Of a stretch of DNA of 64,000 nucleotides, positions 19,804 to 29,018 are shown in pieces. The position numbers and the translations under genes are program-made. The stretch comes from Thalassotalea sp. LPB0316 (GTDB taxonomy: Bacteria; Pseudomonadota; Gammaproteobacteria; Enterobacterales; Alteromonadaceae), in NCBI RefSeq assembly GCF_014898095.1, contig NZ_CP062946.1, positions 1,550,001 through 1,614,000 on the forward strand, read 5' to 3'. The first letter of the stretch is position 1. Every line of letters starts with the position of its first letter. The notes beneath the pieces are model-generated. The model did not search any database and was not told where the DNA came from. It worked only from the letters and a program-made list of their open reading frames with translations.

Positions 19804-19938
19804 GTTGTAATATTTCTGTCATAAACTGAAGTCACAATAGCCGCCATTAAAAACAAGCAATCAGTTTGCTTTGATTTTCAAAACAATGGCATTGCAAAGT
19901 ACGCCCATTATTAGGCGATTTAAAATAGTAGGTATCAC

Positions 19939-20892
19939 ATGAAATTAACTAAAAGCGCAATCGCACTTGCTTTACTAAGTAGCTTCTCTTTATCGGCCGC
20001 AGCAGCTGACGTTGTCATTTACGGTAAAGTAAATGTAACATTCCAATACTCAGATGATAAAGAAGAAGGAAACAGATTTACTGAGGTAAAATCAAACGCA
20101 TCACGTATTGGCTTTAAAGGTGACCACAGTATAAATGACGATTTAATGGTTGTTTATCAAGCTGAGTTCCAAGTTGATATTGACGGTGACGACGATAACT
20201 TTACCGAGCGTACTCAGTTCCTTGGTTTACAAGGTAACTTTGGTAAAGTTTACCTTGGTAAGATGGATACTATGTTAAAGCAGTCGCAAGGTAAGGTTGA
20301 CTTGTTTAACGATTTAGAAACGGATATTAAAGTACTTTGGACGGGTGAAAACCGTTCTAGCAATGTATTAGCGTACATGTCACCGAGTTTTGGTGGCTTT
20401 AAGTTTGGTGCTACATACTTAGCTGAAGAGCAAACTAATGATGATCGCGGTTACTCAGTAGCGGCGTTTTACGGTGATGCAAACCTTAAAAAATCGAAGT
20501 TCTACGCATCTCTTGCTCATGACAGCAATGTAGAAGGTGAAACGCGAGCTTTTGGTGAGAAAGGCTCTTACGATACAACTCGTGCGACGGTTCAAACTAA
20601 AGTAGCTGGCGTTAAGTTAGGTGCGATTTACCACACACAAGAAGATGTTGAAACAGGTGCTGAGTTAGACGGTTACATGGTTTCAGCTTCTTATGCAATT
20701 GACCAGTGGACGTTAAAAGGTCAATACCAAGTGGCTGATATGAAGGGCGTAGAAGAAAAAACCGGTTACTCAATCGGTGCCGACTACCGTTTAGCTAAGC
20801 CGACTAAAGCATTTGTATTCTACTCTGCAATCGACAGTGATAACTCTGATGATAAAGAGTGGTTAGGTGTAGGTTTAGAGCATAAGTTTTAA
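19939..20892 (+). CDS. Outer-membrane general porin, probably phosphate-regulated
   Basis: 317 residues with a signal peptide cut after LSAAAA. The mature N-terminus DVVIYGKVNVTFQYS, the NASRIGFKG motif, the FLGLQGNFGKVYLGK stretch and a C-terminal phenylalanine (LGVGLEHKF) are the marks of the 16-strand gram-negative porin family. The Pho box and the following phoBR and pstS suggest a role in phosphate entry under starvation, like PhoE, but selectivity cannot be read directly. It is followed by a terminator. Confidence 0.88.
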   Translation: MKLTKSAIALALLSSFSLSAAAADVVIYGKVNVTFQYSDDKEEGNRFTEVKSNASRIGFKGDHSINDDLMVVYQAEFQVDIDGDDDNFTERTQFLGLQGNFGKVYLGKMDTMLKQSQGKVDLFNDLETDIKVLWTGENRSSNVLAYMSPSFGGFKFGATYLAEEQTNDDRGYSVAAFYGDANLKKSKFYASLAHDSNVEGETRAFGEKGSYDTTRATVQTKVAGVKLGAIYHTQEDVETGAELDGYMVSASYAIDQWTLKGQYQVADMKGVEEKTGYSIGADYRLAKPTKAFVFYSAIDSDNSDDKEWLGVGLEHKF

Positions 20893-20921
20893 TGTCATCT
20901 ATTTGACACAAACCTATTGAT

Positions 20922-20950
20922 AAAAAGCCACTTGTTGAAGTGGCTTTTTA
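20922..20950 (+). terminator. Terminator after the porin gene
   Basis: AAAAAGCCACTT / AAGTGGCTTTTT stem with a short loop. Confidence 0.85.
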
Positions 20951-20953
20951 TTT

Positions 20954-21219
20954 AATACCAATTTTATTAAATAGTTAATCATTCAGAGCTACGTCAGGGA
21001 AGTTAGAACAAAACAAATTGGTGCAGGTGTGGCATTCCCCATCAAGGCAATTTGTAAAGTTATTACTTTTCTGACGAGCTCCCAAAGGGCGAGTTTAAAT
21101 GGCTTATATGCTTCGTTACTGATTTTGATAAGGGAATAACCGTTACCAGCAATCAAAGCCTCGCCTATAAACCATTTAATTCTCGCTGAATGACCAAGTA
21201 TTTAATGAACTTGGTATAA
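20954..21219. mobile_element. MITE-like element between porin and phoB
   Basis: About 265 bases bounded by terminal inverted repeats of 18-19 bp: ATACCAA-TTTT-ATTAAAT on the left and, read inverted from the right end, ATACCAA-GTTC-ATTAAAT. There is no coding frame inside. I recall similar non-autonomous elements in Colwellia and Shewanella genomes, but I have not checked that. A clear target duplication is not visible. It fills most of the 471-base gap before phoB and leaves the Pho box downstream intact. Confidence 0.6.
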
Positions 21220-21281
21220 CTGGTATAATTTATTGTTAATGCATAAAATTATTTCAGGTAATTGAATTTTTTTTTACGTTC

Positions 21282-21299
21282 ATGTCATAAAAGTGTCAT
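21282..21299 (+). promoter_or_regulatory. Pho box upstream of phoB
   Basis: ATGTCAT-AAAA-GTGTCAT, two 7-bp PhoB half-sites at 11-bp spacing, 65 bases before the phoB start. It implies autoregulation of phoBR. Confidence 0.85.
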
Positions 21300-21363
21300 G
21301 GTTGTTTAGCAAAATACCTACAGTTAATCGGATAATACTCAAGGTAATTGTTAGGATTTTAGG

Positions 21364-22059
21364 ATGAACAGAGAAATATTAGTCGTTGAAGACGAAGCGC
21401 CAATTCGCGAGATGATTTGCTTTGTACTTGAGCAAAATGGCTATAATCCAATACCTGCTGCAGACATAAGCGTTGCACAACAGCTGATCAAAGAACCATA
21501 CCCAGATTTGATTCTTCTGGACTGGATGTTACCAGGCGGCACAGGTGTCAAGTTTGCAAAATCACTTAAGCAAAGTGAATATACTCGTAATATCCCTATT
21601 ATTATGCTCACTGCGCGTGGCGATGAAGACGATAAGGTCAAGGGATTTGAAGCTGGGGTCGATGATTATGTCACTAAGCCATTTTCACCGAAAGAGCTCA
21701 TTGCACGTATAAAAGCGGTTATTCGCCGCGTCTCGCCAACGTCAATCGAAGAGACTATCGAATTTCACGGTTTATCACTCGACCCAATTGCACATCGGGT
21801 ATCAATTAATGAGCGTAAACTCGACTTGGGACCAACAGAATTTCGGCTGTTACACTTTTTTATGACCCATACAGAGCGTGTCTATTCTCGCGAGCAATTA
21901 CTTGATAATGTATGGGGAACTAACGTCTTTGTTGAAGACAGAACGGTAGATGTTCATATTCGCCGTTTGCGCAAAGCAATTTCAGGTGATGGGCATGAAC
22001 ATTTTATTCAAACGGTTCGAGGTTCAGGCTACCGTTTTTCAGGACAAGTAAGCCAATAA
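21364..22059 (+). CDS. phoB: Phosphate response regulator PhoB
   Basis: 231 residues. The receiver domain has the acidic pair at positions 9-11, phosphoacceptor D53 ([11 protein letters not shown]), T84 region ([10 protein letters not shown]) and K106-type lysine ([12 protein letters not shown]). The OmpR/PhoB winged-helix DNA-binding domain ([38 protein letters not shown]) follows. It activates phosphate-starvation genes. It starts downstream of its own Pho box; phoR follows after three bases. Confidence 0.96.
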   Translation: MNREILVVEDEAPIREMICFVLEQNGYNPIPAADISVAQQLIKEPYPDLILLDWMLPGGTGVKFAKSLKQSEYTRNIPIIMLTARGDEDDKVKGFEAGVDDYVTKPFSPKELIARIKAVIRRVSPTSIEETIEFHGLSLDPIAHRVSINERKLDLGPTEFRLLHFFMTHTERVYSREQLLDNVWGTNVFVEDRTVDVHIRRLRKAISGDGHEHFIQTVRGSGYRFSGQVSQ

Positions 22060-22062
22060 TTT

Positions 22063-23373
22063 ATGTATTCAAACACATCAACAGTTTTGCTCTATAAAAG
22101 ACTGTTATTCGTTTTATTAGCCAGCGGTTTTATCGGCTGGCTTTTTGACATCTTCTGGCCAGCAATTGCGATATCGAGCATTGCACTTTTGATCTGGCAT
22201 TATCATCACTTAGTTCAACTTGCTCACTGGCTATGGCAATCTAAATCGATTAATCCGCCGCATGCTTCAGGCACTTGGGGGCGAATTTATGATGGTTTAT
22301 TCCACGTTTTAAATAAACAACGTAAAAAGCAAAAGCAATTGCGTCATCGCATCCGTCAATTTAGAGATGGCGCCGAGGCACTGCCTGATGCAGCGGTTGT
22401 ATTATCAGACGACTTTATTATCGAATGGAGTAATAAAAAGGCACAAAACTTACTCGGTATTGTTTGTCCTGGCGATGTTGGTCAACGCATTGATAACTTG
22501 ATACGCAACCCTGAGTTTACTCGAGTGCTATATCAGCAGGCCTTTGAAGCGCCATTTCATATTGATTCACCACTTAAAGAAGACACCACATTAGAGCTGC
22601 GCATTATGACCTACGGTGTCGATCAATATTTGCTCGTTGCTCGGGATGTCAGTAAATTAAACCGACTAGAAACAATGCGCCGCGATTTTGTCGCCAATGT
22701 TTCTCATGAGCTGAAAACTCCATTAACAGTGATGCGTGGTTACATTGAGATGATCCAAGCGCCAGGTAATAATTTCGACGAACATTGGTTAACCGTGTTT
22801 GCCACGATAGAAGGGCAAGTAACCCGGATGGATCGGTTAGTAGAGCAATTGCTGATTTTGTCAAAAGTCGAAAATAACGCGACTTATGATGAGACCTATC
22901 GGGTTAATTTAAGTGACCTAGTGACTAATATCGTCAAAGAGTGTCATTGGTTAAACCAAGATAAACAGCACAAAATCACTAGTGATATAGCGCCCGATAT
23001 TTACATTTCAGGCATAGAAACTGAGCTTAAAAGCGCTTGTACTAACTTAATTTCTAATGCCATTGCTTATACGCCCGCTCAAGGTGATATTCAAGTAAGC
23101 CTTGAGCAAGTGAAACAGAGTATGGGGATGGGCGTTAAATTCACCGTTAAAGACAATGGCAGTGGTATTAAACCCGAGCACGTAAACCGGATTACCGAGC
23201 GTTTTTATCGAATAGATAAGTCACGATCTCGTAATACAGGCGGATCGGGGTTAGGCTTATCAATCGTTAAACACGTATTACAACATCACAATGCTGAGCT
23301 TGTCATCAACAGTCAATGGGGCGTTGGTAGCGAATTCAGTATTATTTTTTCATCAACCTCTGTTATTCAATAA
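22063..23373 (+). CDS. phoR: Phosphate regulon sensor kinase PhoR
   Basis: 436 residues: two N-terminal membrane helices (about 9-45), a PAS domain (about 95-200, starting RDGAEALPDAAVVLS), the H-box FVANVSHELKTPL with the phosphoacceptor near H215, and a catalytic domain (NLISNAIAYTP, DNGSGI, GGSGLGLSIVKH). This is the standard PhoR architecture, without a large periplasmic sensor, so signal input is expected through the Pst transporter and PhoU. The rest of that system (pstCAB, phoU) is not in the window. Confidence 0.95.
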   Translation: MYSNTSTVLLYKRLLFVLLASGFIGWLFDIFWPAIAISSIALLIWHYHHLVQLAHWLWQSKSINPPHASGTWGRIYDGLFHVLNKQRKKQKQLRHRIRQFRDGAEALPDAAVVLSDDFIIEWSNKKAQNLLGIVCPGDVGQRIDNLIRNPEFTRVLYQQAFEAPFHIDSPLKEDTTLELRIMTYGVDQYLLVARDVSKLNRLETMRRDFVANVSHELKTPLTVMRGYIEMIQAPGNNFDEHWLTVFATIEGQVTRMDRLVEQLLILSKVENNATYDETYRVNLSDLVTNIVKECHWLNQDKQHKITSDIAPDIYISGIETELKSACTNLISNAIAYTPAQGDIQVSLEQVKQSMGMGVKFTVKDNGSGIKPEHVNRITERFYRIDKSRSRNTGGSGLGLSIVKHVLQHHNAELVINSQWGVGSEFSIIFSSTSVIQ

Positions 23374-23410
23374 AATCAGAGAGTTAACCTAGTGGTAATC
23401 GGTGTGTTAT

Positions 23411-23436
23411 AGGCTGGACTTTCCAGCCTTTTTTTA
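23411..23436 (+). terminator. Terminator after phoBR
   Basis: AGGCTGGA / TCCAGCCT stem with a 3-base loop and a T-run. Confidence 0.88.
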
Positions 23437-23467
23437 TTGTCTGCTGAACTGACACATTTAGTTTTCG

Positions 23468-23507
23468 CTGTAACATAACTGTAATATTGCTTAAATATAA
23501 TTGTCAC
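23468..23507 (+). promoter_or_regulatory. Pho box array upstream of pstS
   Basis: CTGTAAC (23468), CTGTAAT (23479) and TTGTCAC (23501) fall at 0, 11 and 33 bases, the PhoB direct-repeat register with one degenerate unit between. It ends about 60 bases before the pstS start. Confidence 0.82.
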
Positions 23508-23568
23508 AAAAGCTGAGTATAGTTTTCAGCGTCCCAACCAGACAGATAATTTATATTTGGAGAATTCA

Positions 23569-24534
23569 ATGAAGTTCAAAAGAGCTTTAACTGCTTTAGG
23601 TTTAGCAGGTTTAATGAGCGTATCAGCATACGCAGTAGATAAAGACTTACCAGAATACAAAAAAGTAAGTGGTGTATCAGGTAACTTATCATCTGTAGGT
23701 TCAGATACGTTAGCAAACATGATGACATTTTGGGCTGAAGAATTTAAGCGTACTTACCCTAATGTAAATATTCAAATTCAAGCAGCTGGCTCTTCTACTG
23801 CGCCACCAGCTTTAACAGAATCTACTTCAAATTTAGGCCCTATGAGCCGCAAGATGAAGTCTCGTGAAATTCAAGCCTTTGAAAAGCACTTTGGCTACAA
23901 GCCAACAGCTGTTCGCGTAGCTATCGACGCGTTAGCGGTATTCGTTCACAAAGATAACCCTATCGAAGGTTTACGCATCGACCAAGTAGACGCTATTTTC
24001 TCTAGTAACCGCAAATGTGGTGGCGAAAAAGATGCAGACCGTTGGGGTGACTTAGGTTTGGCTGGCGACTGGACAGCGAAAGACATTCAATTATACGGCC
24101 GTAATTCAGTATCGGGTACTTACGGTTACTTCAAGAAGAAAGCTCTTTGTAAAGGTGACTTCAAAAATACTGTAAACGAGCAACCAGGTTCTGCTTCTGT
24201 TGTACAATCAGTATCAGCATCATTAAACGGTATTGGTTACTCAGGTATTGGTTACCAAACGTCAGGTGTTCGCGCTTTACCATTAGCGAAAAAAGGCGAC
24301 AACTTCGTTGAAGCGAACATGGAAAATGCAGTATCTGGTAAGTACCCACTATCGCGTTACTTATACGTATACGTAAACAAGCATCCAAACAAGCCATTAG
24401 ATCCAATGACTGCTGAGTTCTTAAAAATGGTACTTTCTAAGTCAGGTCAATACATTGTTGAAAAAGACGGCTATATTCCTTTACCGAATAAAGTTGTTGA
24501 AAAAGAATTGAAGAAACTTGGTTTAACTATGTAA
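23569..24534 (+). CDS. pstS: Phosphate ABC transporter periplasmic binding protein PstS
   Basis: 321 residues from the ATG at 23569, which has a GGAG Shine-Dalgarno; an in-frame TTG at 23557 is less likely. A signal peptide ([14 protein letters not shown]) leads to a mature domain with [32 protein letters not shown] and [13 protein letters not shown], the phosphate-ligand loops of the PstS family. It captures phosphate in the periplasm. No pstCAB follows; a terminator comes at once, so permease genes must be elsewhere. Confidence 0.93.
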   Translation: MKFKRALTALGLAGLMSVSAYAVDKDLPEYKKVSGVSGNLSSVGSDTLANMMTFWAEEFKRTYPNVNIQIQAAGSSTAPPALTESTSNLGPMSRKMKSREIQAFEKHFGYKPTAVRVAIDALAVFVHKDNPIEGLRIDQVDAIFSSNRKCGGEKDADRWGDLGLAGDWTAKDIQLYGRNSVSGTYGYFKKKALCKGDFKNTVNEQPGSASVVQSVSASLNGIGYSGIGYQTSGVRALPLAKKGDNFVEANMENAVSGKYPLSRYLYVYVNKHPNKPLDPMTAEFLKMVLSKSGQYIVEKDGYIPLPNKVVEKELKKLGLTM

Positions 24535-24554
24535 GTTAAAGCAATTATCGATGA

Positions 24555-24587
24555 GAAAAAACGCTAGCCTTGGCTAGCGTTTTTTTA
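24555..24587 (+). terminator. Terminator after pstS
   Basis: AACGCTAGCC / GGCTAGCGTT stem followed by seven T. Confidence 0.9.
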
Positions 24588-24625
24588 TGGCTGTGATTTT
24601 TCTTTTATTAGACATGTTAAATGAA

Positions 24626-24829
24626 GCGCTTAGCGGCAGGAGACCCCCTATAACAACATTAGGGGATGACTAAGGTCGTTATTCTCGCGGATGCGGGAAT
24701 CTCACCCTATATACCTTTTCATCGTCATTCTCGCGGATGCGTGAATCTCAATTACCGACAATGAAATTCTCTGTTAAATAAAATGCGCTTAGCGGCAGGA
24801 GATCCCTATAACAACATTAGGGGATGACG
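24626..24829. repeat. Nested intergenic repeats: two 45-bp direct repeats around two hairpin repeats
   Basis: A 44-45-bp direct repeat (GCGCTTAGCGGCAGGAGA start) lies at 24626-24670 and 24785-24828; each ends in a hairpin unit of the constant-arm family with the loop TAATGTTGTTATA when read on the other strand. Between them are two units with the loop GCGGATGC (24677-24703 and 24723-24749). Nothing else is in this 355-base gap apart from the pstS terminator. Confidence 0.7.
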
Positions 24830-24891
24830 TTTCTTCCGTATCGTGGATGATGTTTGTTTGGTGCAGGGGAAGACGTTAGTTTAGTGCAGGG

Positions 24892-25367
24892 TTAACCGTC
24901 GTTTTTAAATTCGCTACAGTGAGTTTTAGCGTCTTCAAAATAGAAACAGTAATTACCCATATCATATCTGGCATAGCCTATAGCTATATTCAATTTAGTC
25001 TTCATACCAGCTAAGATACAACTGGGTGTTTTTTTTCCTCATCACAATAATAATGATTATTGTATCTAATTTCTGGTTCCTCTACAGCACTTAACCTAAA
25101 GGCCTTGTCACTTGCGCCAAAGGATTCATCTAGATAAATATAATCAGATTGGTGAAATAAATATAAGTAAACAAATGAAATAAAATCGGCATGGTACTTC
25201 GGAGTTTTAAAAAGCTCACAGGTGTTGTCAGGGCAATACCTAACCTCTTGACTAGAAATGATCTCTAACGCCCCTTGTAAGTCTCGTTTTAACAGCGATT
25301 CAACGTTGATATTTTCGCAGTGCACTTGACATGTTAGTAACAAGAGAGAAACGATTAAGAACTTCAA
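24892..25367 (-). pseudogene. Secreted cysteine-containing protein of unknown function, frameshifted in an A8 run
   Basis: The frame from a TTG start (25365-25367, GAGG Shine-Dalgarno about nine bases upstream) has a signal peptide (FLIVSLLLLTCQVHC) and runs 118 residues to a stop at 25011. One extra A in the run of eight (T-run 25029-25036 on the plus strand) would join it to an open frame ending at 24892, giving 158 residues. The extension adds PSCILAG, GNYCFYF and THCSEF, so the whole would hold six or seven cysteines after the signal, in keeping with disulfide bonding. I do not recognise the family. It sits downstream of ppx on the same strand, 17 bases away. Confidence 0.55.
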
Positions 25368-25384
25368 TACTACCTACCTCAGCG

Positions 25385-26896
25385 TTAACCAATAAATTCA
25401 AAGTCGATATTAATTTGCTTTAAGTGTTTTTGCTCACTTAATAAATCCGCTTCTATAAGCGGTTTATCAGATAGCCATTGCTGCTTTAACTTGATTTTTA
25501 ACAGGTTGTCTTTAGCACTTATTTTGAGGTTTGGTAATTCGGCAAGTTGGCGCTGTTGGCTTAATAGTACTGAAAGTCTGATCAGTGCGCCTATTCGTTC
25601 GAGCTTTTGCTGGTCGAGTAGGTACCATTGTTGTTCAGAGGCCTTAGTGATTTTTTTGCGGTGGTTACCAACAAGCCAAGCGAGTGCTTGTTGTTGCTCT
25701 AAGGTAAAACCGGGTAAATCAGCATGGGCGACAATATATTCACTGTGTTTGTGATAACTTGATGGGTTTATATCAAAGCCAATTTCATGTAAGTAAACAG
25801 CCCCTTGCAACAACACATAGTAATTATTATTGGTGAGCTTCCAATCTTTTTTCACTTCCTGATAGAGTTTATCTGCTAAGGCAAAAACTTTATCTGCCTG
25901 CTCTCTTTCTACGTTAAAGCGGGTGGTCAAGGAAGAAATCGCGGTCTTTCTAACATCTTCATACTGACTTAGCTCAAATTTTTCATACAGTACACCTTCA
26001 CGCAGTGCGTAATCACAGTAACTCAACGACGAGACTTCTAACATCTCGACAACGGCGATTAATATAGCTAGCCCGGAACACAAGATAGTTTTACGACTTT
26101 CTTTTAATGGCGATAGGGTGATGTTATCAACATGCTGACAAGCAATAAGTTTCGCTTTTAACTCGTGCAGTTGTCTAAGATTAATTGGTTGCGGAAACTC
26201 ACATTCAGCGTTAATCAGGTTATAGATACTTTTAATCGTACCTGAAGTGCCTAAGCACTCTTGCCAACCGACTTTTTTAAAGCGCTTTACATGGGCTTCA
26301 AGTTCTTGGCGAGCGGCTATAATTGCCTGCTTAAATGCTTTTTCGGTAATTTTACCATCGCTGAAAAATTGTCTTTGAAAACTGACACAACCGACGTTTA
26401 AGCTAGTTAGCGTTTTGGTCGCATCGTTTTCGCCAATGACACATTCAGTTGAGCCACCGCCGATATCAATCACTAAGCGGGTAGTATCAGGTGTGGTGTA
26501 ATGGGCAACACCTTGATAAATTAAGCGCGCTTCTTCATGGCCTGAAATTACTTCAATATCGAACGGTAAAATGACTTTAGCTGCATTGAGAAATTCACGA
26601 GCGTTGACCGCTTGGCGTAAAGTGTATGTTGCTACTGCGCGAAAATTTTCGGCAGAAAGTTTACTGATCGCCGGTGAAAGATCGCGCAGCGCTTGTAAGC
26701 CTCGCTCCATAGCAGCTTGGCTTAAAACGCTGTCTTCACTAAGGCCTTCAGCGAGTTTTACCTGATATTTCTCTGAGTGAACGGTTTGTAAATTGCCATC
26801 AACTAAGCGGGCAAACACAAAATGAAAACTATTGGAGCCGATATCTAAAGCGCCAAAATAGTTTTCAGGTAACTCGAGGTTTGTTGGTTCATTCAT
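25385..26896 (-). CDS. ppx: Exopolyphosphatase (Ppx/GppA family)
   Basis: 503 residues. The actin-like phosphatase fold shows as DIGSNSFHFVFARL, VIDIGGGSTECVIG and LNVGCVSFQRQFF, with the C-terminal HD-like helical domain (YLHEIGFDINPSSYHKHSEYIV) that distinguishes full Ppx/GppA proteins. It removes terminal phosphate from polyphosphate, or acts on pppGpp. It overlaps the end of ppk by eight bases, so synthesis and breakdown of polyP are cotranscribed, as in E. coli. GppA is the alternative; the ppk linkage favours Ppx. Confidence 0.92.
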   Translation of the reverse strand: MNEPTNLELPENYFGALDIGSNSFHFVFARLVDGNLQTVHSEKYQVKLAEGLSEDSVLSQAAMERGLQALRDLSPAISKLSAENFRAVATYTLRQAVNAREFLNAAKVILPFDIEVISGHEEARLIYQGVAHYTTPDTTRLVIDIGGGSTECVIGENDATKTLTSLNVGCVSFQRQFFSDGKITEKAFKQAIIAARQELEAHVKRFKKVGWQECLGTSGTIKSIYNLINAECEFPQPINLRQLHELKAKLIACQHVDNITLSPLKESRKTILCSGLAILIAVVEMLEVSSLSYCDYALREGVLYEKFELSQYEDVRKTAISSLTTRFNVEREQADKVFALADKLYQEVKKDWKLTNNNYYVLLQGAVYLHEIGFDINPSSYHKHSEYIVAHADLPGFTLEQQQALAWLVGNHRKKITKASEQQWYLLDQQKLERIGALIRLSVLLSQQRQLAELPNLKISAKDNLLKIKLKQQWLSDKPLIEADLLSEQKHLKQINIDFEFIG

Positions 26897-29018
26897 GGGT
26901 TAATTGCTTTGCTAAAAGGTGCTTAAGTGACTTATCTTCAACGTCTCTCAAATAGTCATATATCGCTAACTGTGAGCGTACGGCTTGTCCCGTGGTGTTC
27001 TTAACGTAATGGTTCTTTTGTCGACGATCGATGATTCGCGCTTTGACATTATCTTTAAAGTGAAACTCAAGGATATCTAGGATTCGCTGTTTTAAATGTG
27101 GTGCGTATATTGGGCAAGCAACTTCAACGCGTTGATCAATATTGCGTTCCATCCAGTCAGCGGAGGTGATCAATACCTGTTTATCACCTTGGTTATAAAA
27201 CACCATAACGCGTGGGTGCTCAAGAAATTGGTCGACTATTGAAATAGCGGTGATGTTCTCACTAAAGCCTTTAACGCCTGGCACTAGGGTACACATACCA
27301 CGTATTAATAGGCGTATTTTCACCCCCGCATTACTGGCCTGATAAAGCCGATTGATTAAACCTTTATCAACCAAATTATTAAGCTTGAGATCGATGCCTG
27401 AAATTTTGCCTTGGTTGGCATTTTCAATTTCGTTGTCAATTAATTGATATAACCGGCGGCGTGATGTCAACGGCGAAACAATTAAATGATTAAATCGAAA
27501 ACGCTTGTAGCTATGGGCAATAAAAGAGAAAACGTTTTCAACTTCTTGAGTGATCTCTTTATGGCAAGTAAATAGTGAGAAATCGGTATAAATTCGAGCG
27601 TTTTTTTCGTGAAAGTTTCCTGTGCCAATATGCGCATAGTTAACTAAATTGCCATGCTCTTCTCGGCTAATTAAGCATAGCTTTGAATGGATTTTTAATG
27701 ACTCAATGCCAAATTCCACTTTAATGCCAGCATCCTTCATTAATTTTGACCACTCGATATTCGCTTCTTCATCAAAACGAGCTTTCAGCTCAACTACCAC
27801 GGTCACTTGCTTACCATTTTTCACCGCTTCTATCAGTGAGTGAATAATCTCCGACTTTTTGGCTACGCGATAAATGTTAATTTTAATTTGCTTAACGGCA
27901 GGGTCGTATGATGCTTGGCGAACAAACTCGGTGAAATGGCGGAACTTGTAGTAAGGGTAATAGACGAGAATGTCTTCTTGTTTAATTGCGTCGAATATCG
28001 AGTTGGCTAGCTTTATATTAGCGGCTTCAAGGGCGACTAAATCGGTTTTCTCTAGCGAATGTTCACCGAGATTAGGAAAACCAGTAAAGTCTTTAAAATG
28101 GCGGTAACGAACGCCAGCAACTAGGTTGTCGGCTTTTTTGATCTTAAGCTCTTTGCGCAAAAACTTTAGCATGTACGCAGGCATATGTCGGTCGTAGCCC
28201 AAGCGCACAGGATCGGCTTTTAAACGTTGCTTTAAACCTTTCGACATTTTATCTAATAAACTTTGGTCTATTTCGTCGTTTAGGTTGTACTCGGCGTCAC
28301 GGGTTAGCTTGATTGAATAGGCTTCAATTTGGTCGTAGTCGAAAATACCGGAAAAAATATCGTCCAAAAAGTAGTGTAAGATGTCATCGAGCATAACGAT
28401 GCGCTGCACTTCATCAATATTATCTTTGGGTAAAATAATGAAGCGCTTGATTTCATCACGCGGGATTTCAACCAAGGCATATTGGGTATTTTCGTCTTTG
28501 TTGAGTGCAACGAGTAAATAGATACCGTCGTCATCTAAACATTCAGCAAGCTGGGTTTTATTCGAAATAATTATCGGTGTAACATGACGAATGACTTGAT
28601 GTTCAAAAAAGGTTTTGAGCCATATTCGCTGTTTACTGGAGAGCTTTTTGGCAAAGTTTTGCGACTGCTCGGTATTGAAAATTAAATCGATATTGTGCTT
28701 GGCTAATTCGTCAAATGCAGCATTCGCATAGCTTTGAAACTGTTGGGTGAGTAAATTGACTTTGTCGCTAATTTTGTTGAACAGTACCGACCATTTCATA
28801 TTCTCAAGTTGTTCGGTTTCAACATTGGCCGCTTCAAGTAATGATTGACGATAGATATTAGCGGCGCGTACGCGAAAAAACTCATCTAAGTTAGACGAGT
28901 AAATACCCAAAAAGCGTATCCTTTCGATCAGCGGTACATTAGGATCGGCCGCTTCTTGCAGTACACGTTCATTAAATGACAGCCAACTTAGCTCTTTGTT
29001 GTAATAGGGCGTGTCCAT
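26889..29018 (-). CDS. ppk1: Polyphosphate kinase 1
   Basis: 709 residues, full length. The N-terminus YYNKELSWLSFNERVLQEA is the PPK1 signature. The two phospholipase-D-like domains show YYPYYKF, VVELKARFDEEANI, IHSKLCLI and AHIGTGNFHEKNARIYTDFSLFT, the last with the catalytic histidine region. It makes polyphosphate from ATP reversibly, at the inner membrane. It overlaps ppx and abuts a GcvR-like gene. No Pho box is visible before this run, in contrast with pstS. Confidence 0.96.
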   Translation of the reverse strand: MDTPYYNKELSWLSFNERVLQEAADPNVPLIERIRFLGIYSSNLDEFFRVRAANIYRQSLLEAANVETEQLENMKWSVLFNKISDKVNLLTQQFQSYANAAFDELAKHNIDLIFNTEQSQNFAKKLSSKQRIWLKTFFEHQVIRHVTPIIISNKTQLAECLDDDGIYLLVALNKDENTQYALVEIPRDEIKRFIILPKDNIDEVQRIVMLDDILHYFLDDIFSGIFDYDQIEAYSIKLTRDAEYNLNDEIDQSLLDKMSKGLKQRLKADPVRLGYDRHMPAYMLKFLRKELKIKKADNLVAGVRYRHFKDFTGFPNLGEHSLEKTDLVALEAANIKLANSIFDAIKQEDILVYYPYYKFRHFTEFVRQASYDPAVKQIKINIYRVAKKSEIIHSLIEAVKNGKQVTVVVELKARFDEEANIEWSKLMKDAGIKVEFGIESLKIHSKLCLISREEHGNLVNYAHIGTGNFHEKNARIYTDFSLFTCHKEITQEVENVFSFIAHSYKRFRFNHLIVSPLTSRRRLYQLIDNEIENANQGKISGIDLKLNNLVDKGLINRLYQASNAGVKIRLLIRGMCTLVPGVKGFSENITAISIVDQFLEHPRVMVFYNQGDKQVLITSADWMERNIDQRVEVACPIYAPHLKQRILDILEFHFKDNVKARIIDRRQKNHYVKNTTGQAVRSQLAIYDYLRDVEDKSLKHLLAKQLTHE

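Noticed and set aside
19816..19835. An additional Pho box (CTGTCAT followed by TGAAGTCAC)
   Set aside because: The second half is out of the 11-bp register and the unit is 19 bases from the previous one, so I kept only the three in-phase units.
23374..23568. A 64-residue minus-strand frame (23526-23720) before pstS
   Set aside because: It overlaps the pstS signal peptide region antisense and has no support.
24626..24829. CRISPR-like repeats
   Set aside because: Only two 45-bp copies with unequal content between them that is itself repeated; no spacers and no cas genes.
25011..25367. A complete 118-residue secreted protein
   Set aside because: An uninterrupted frame continues past the stop after a run of eight A, with more cysteines, so the shorter form is probably an artefact or a truncated variant.
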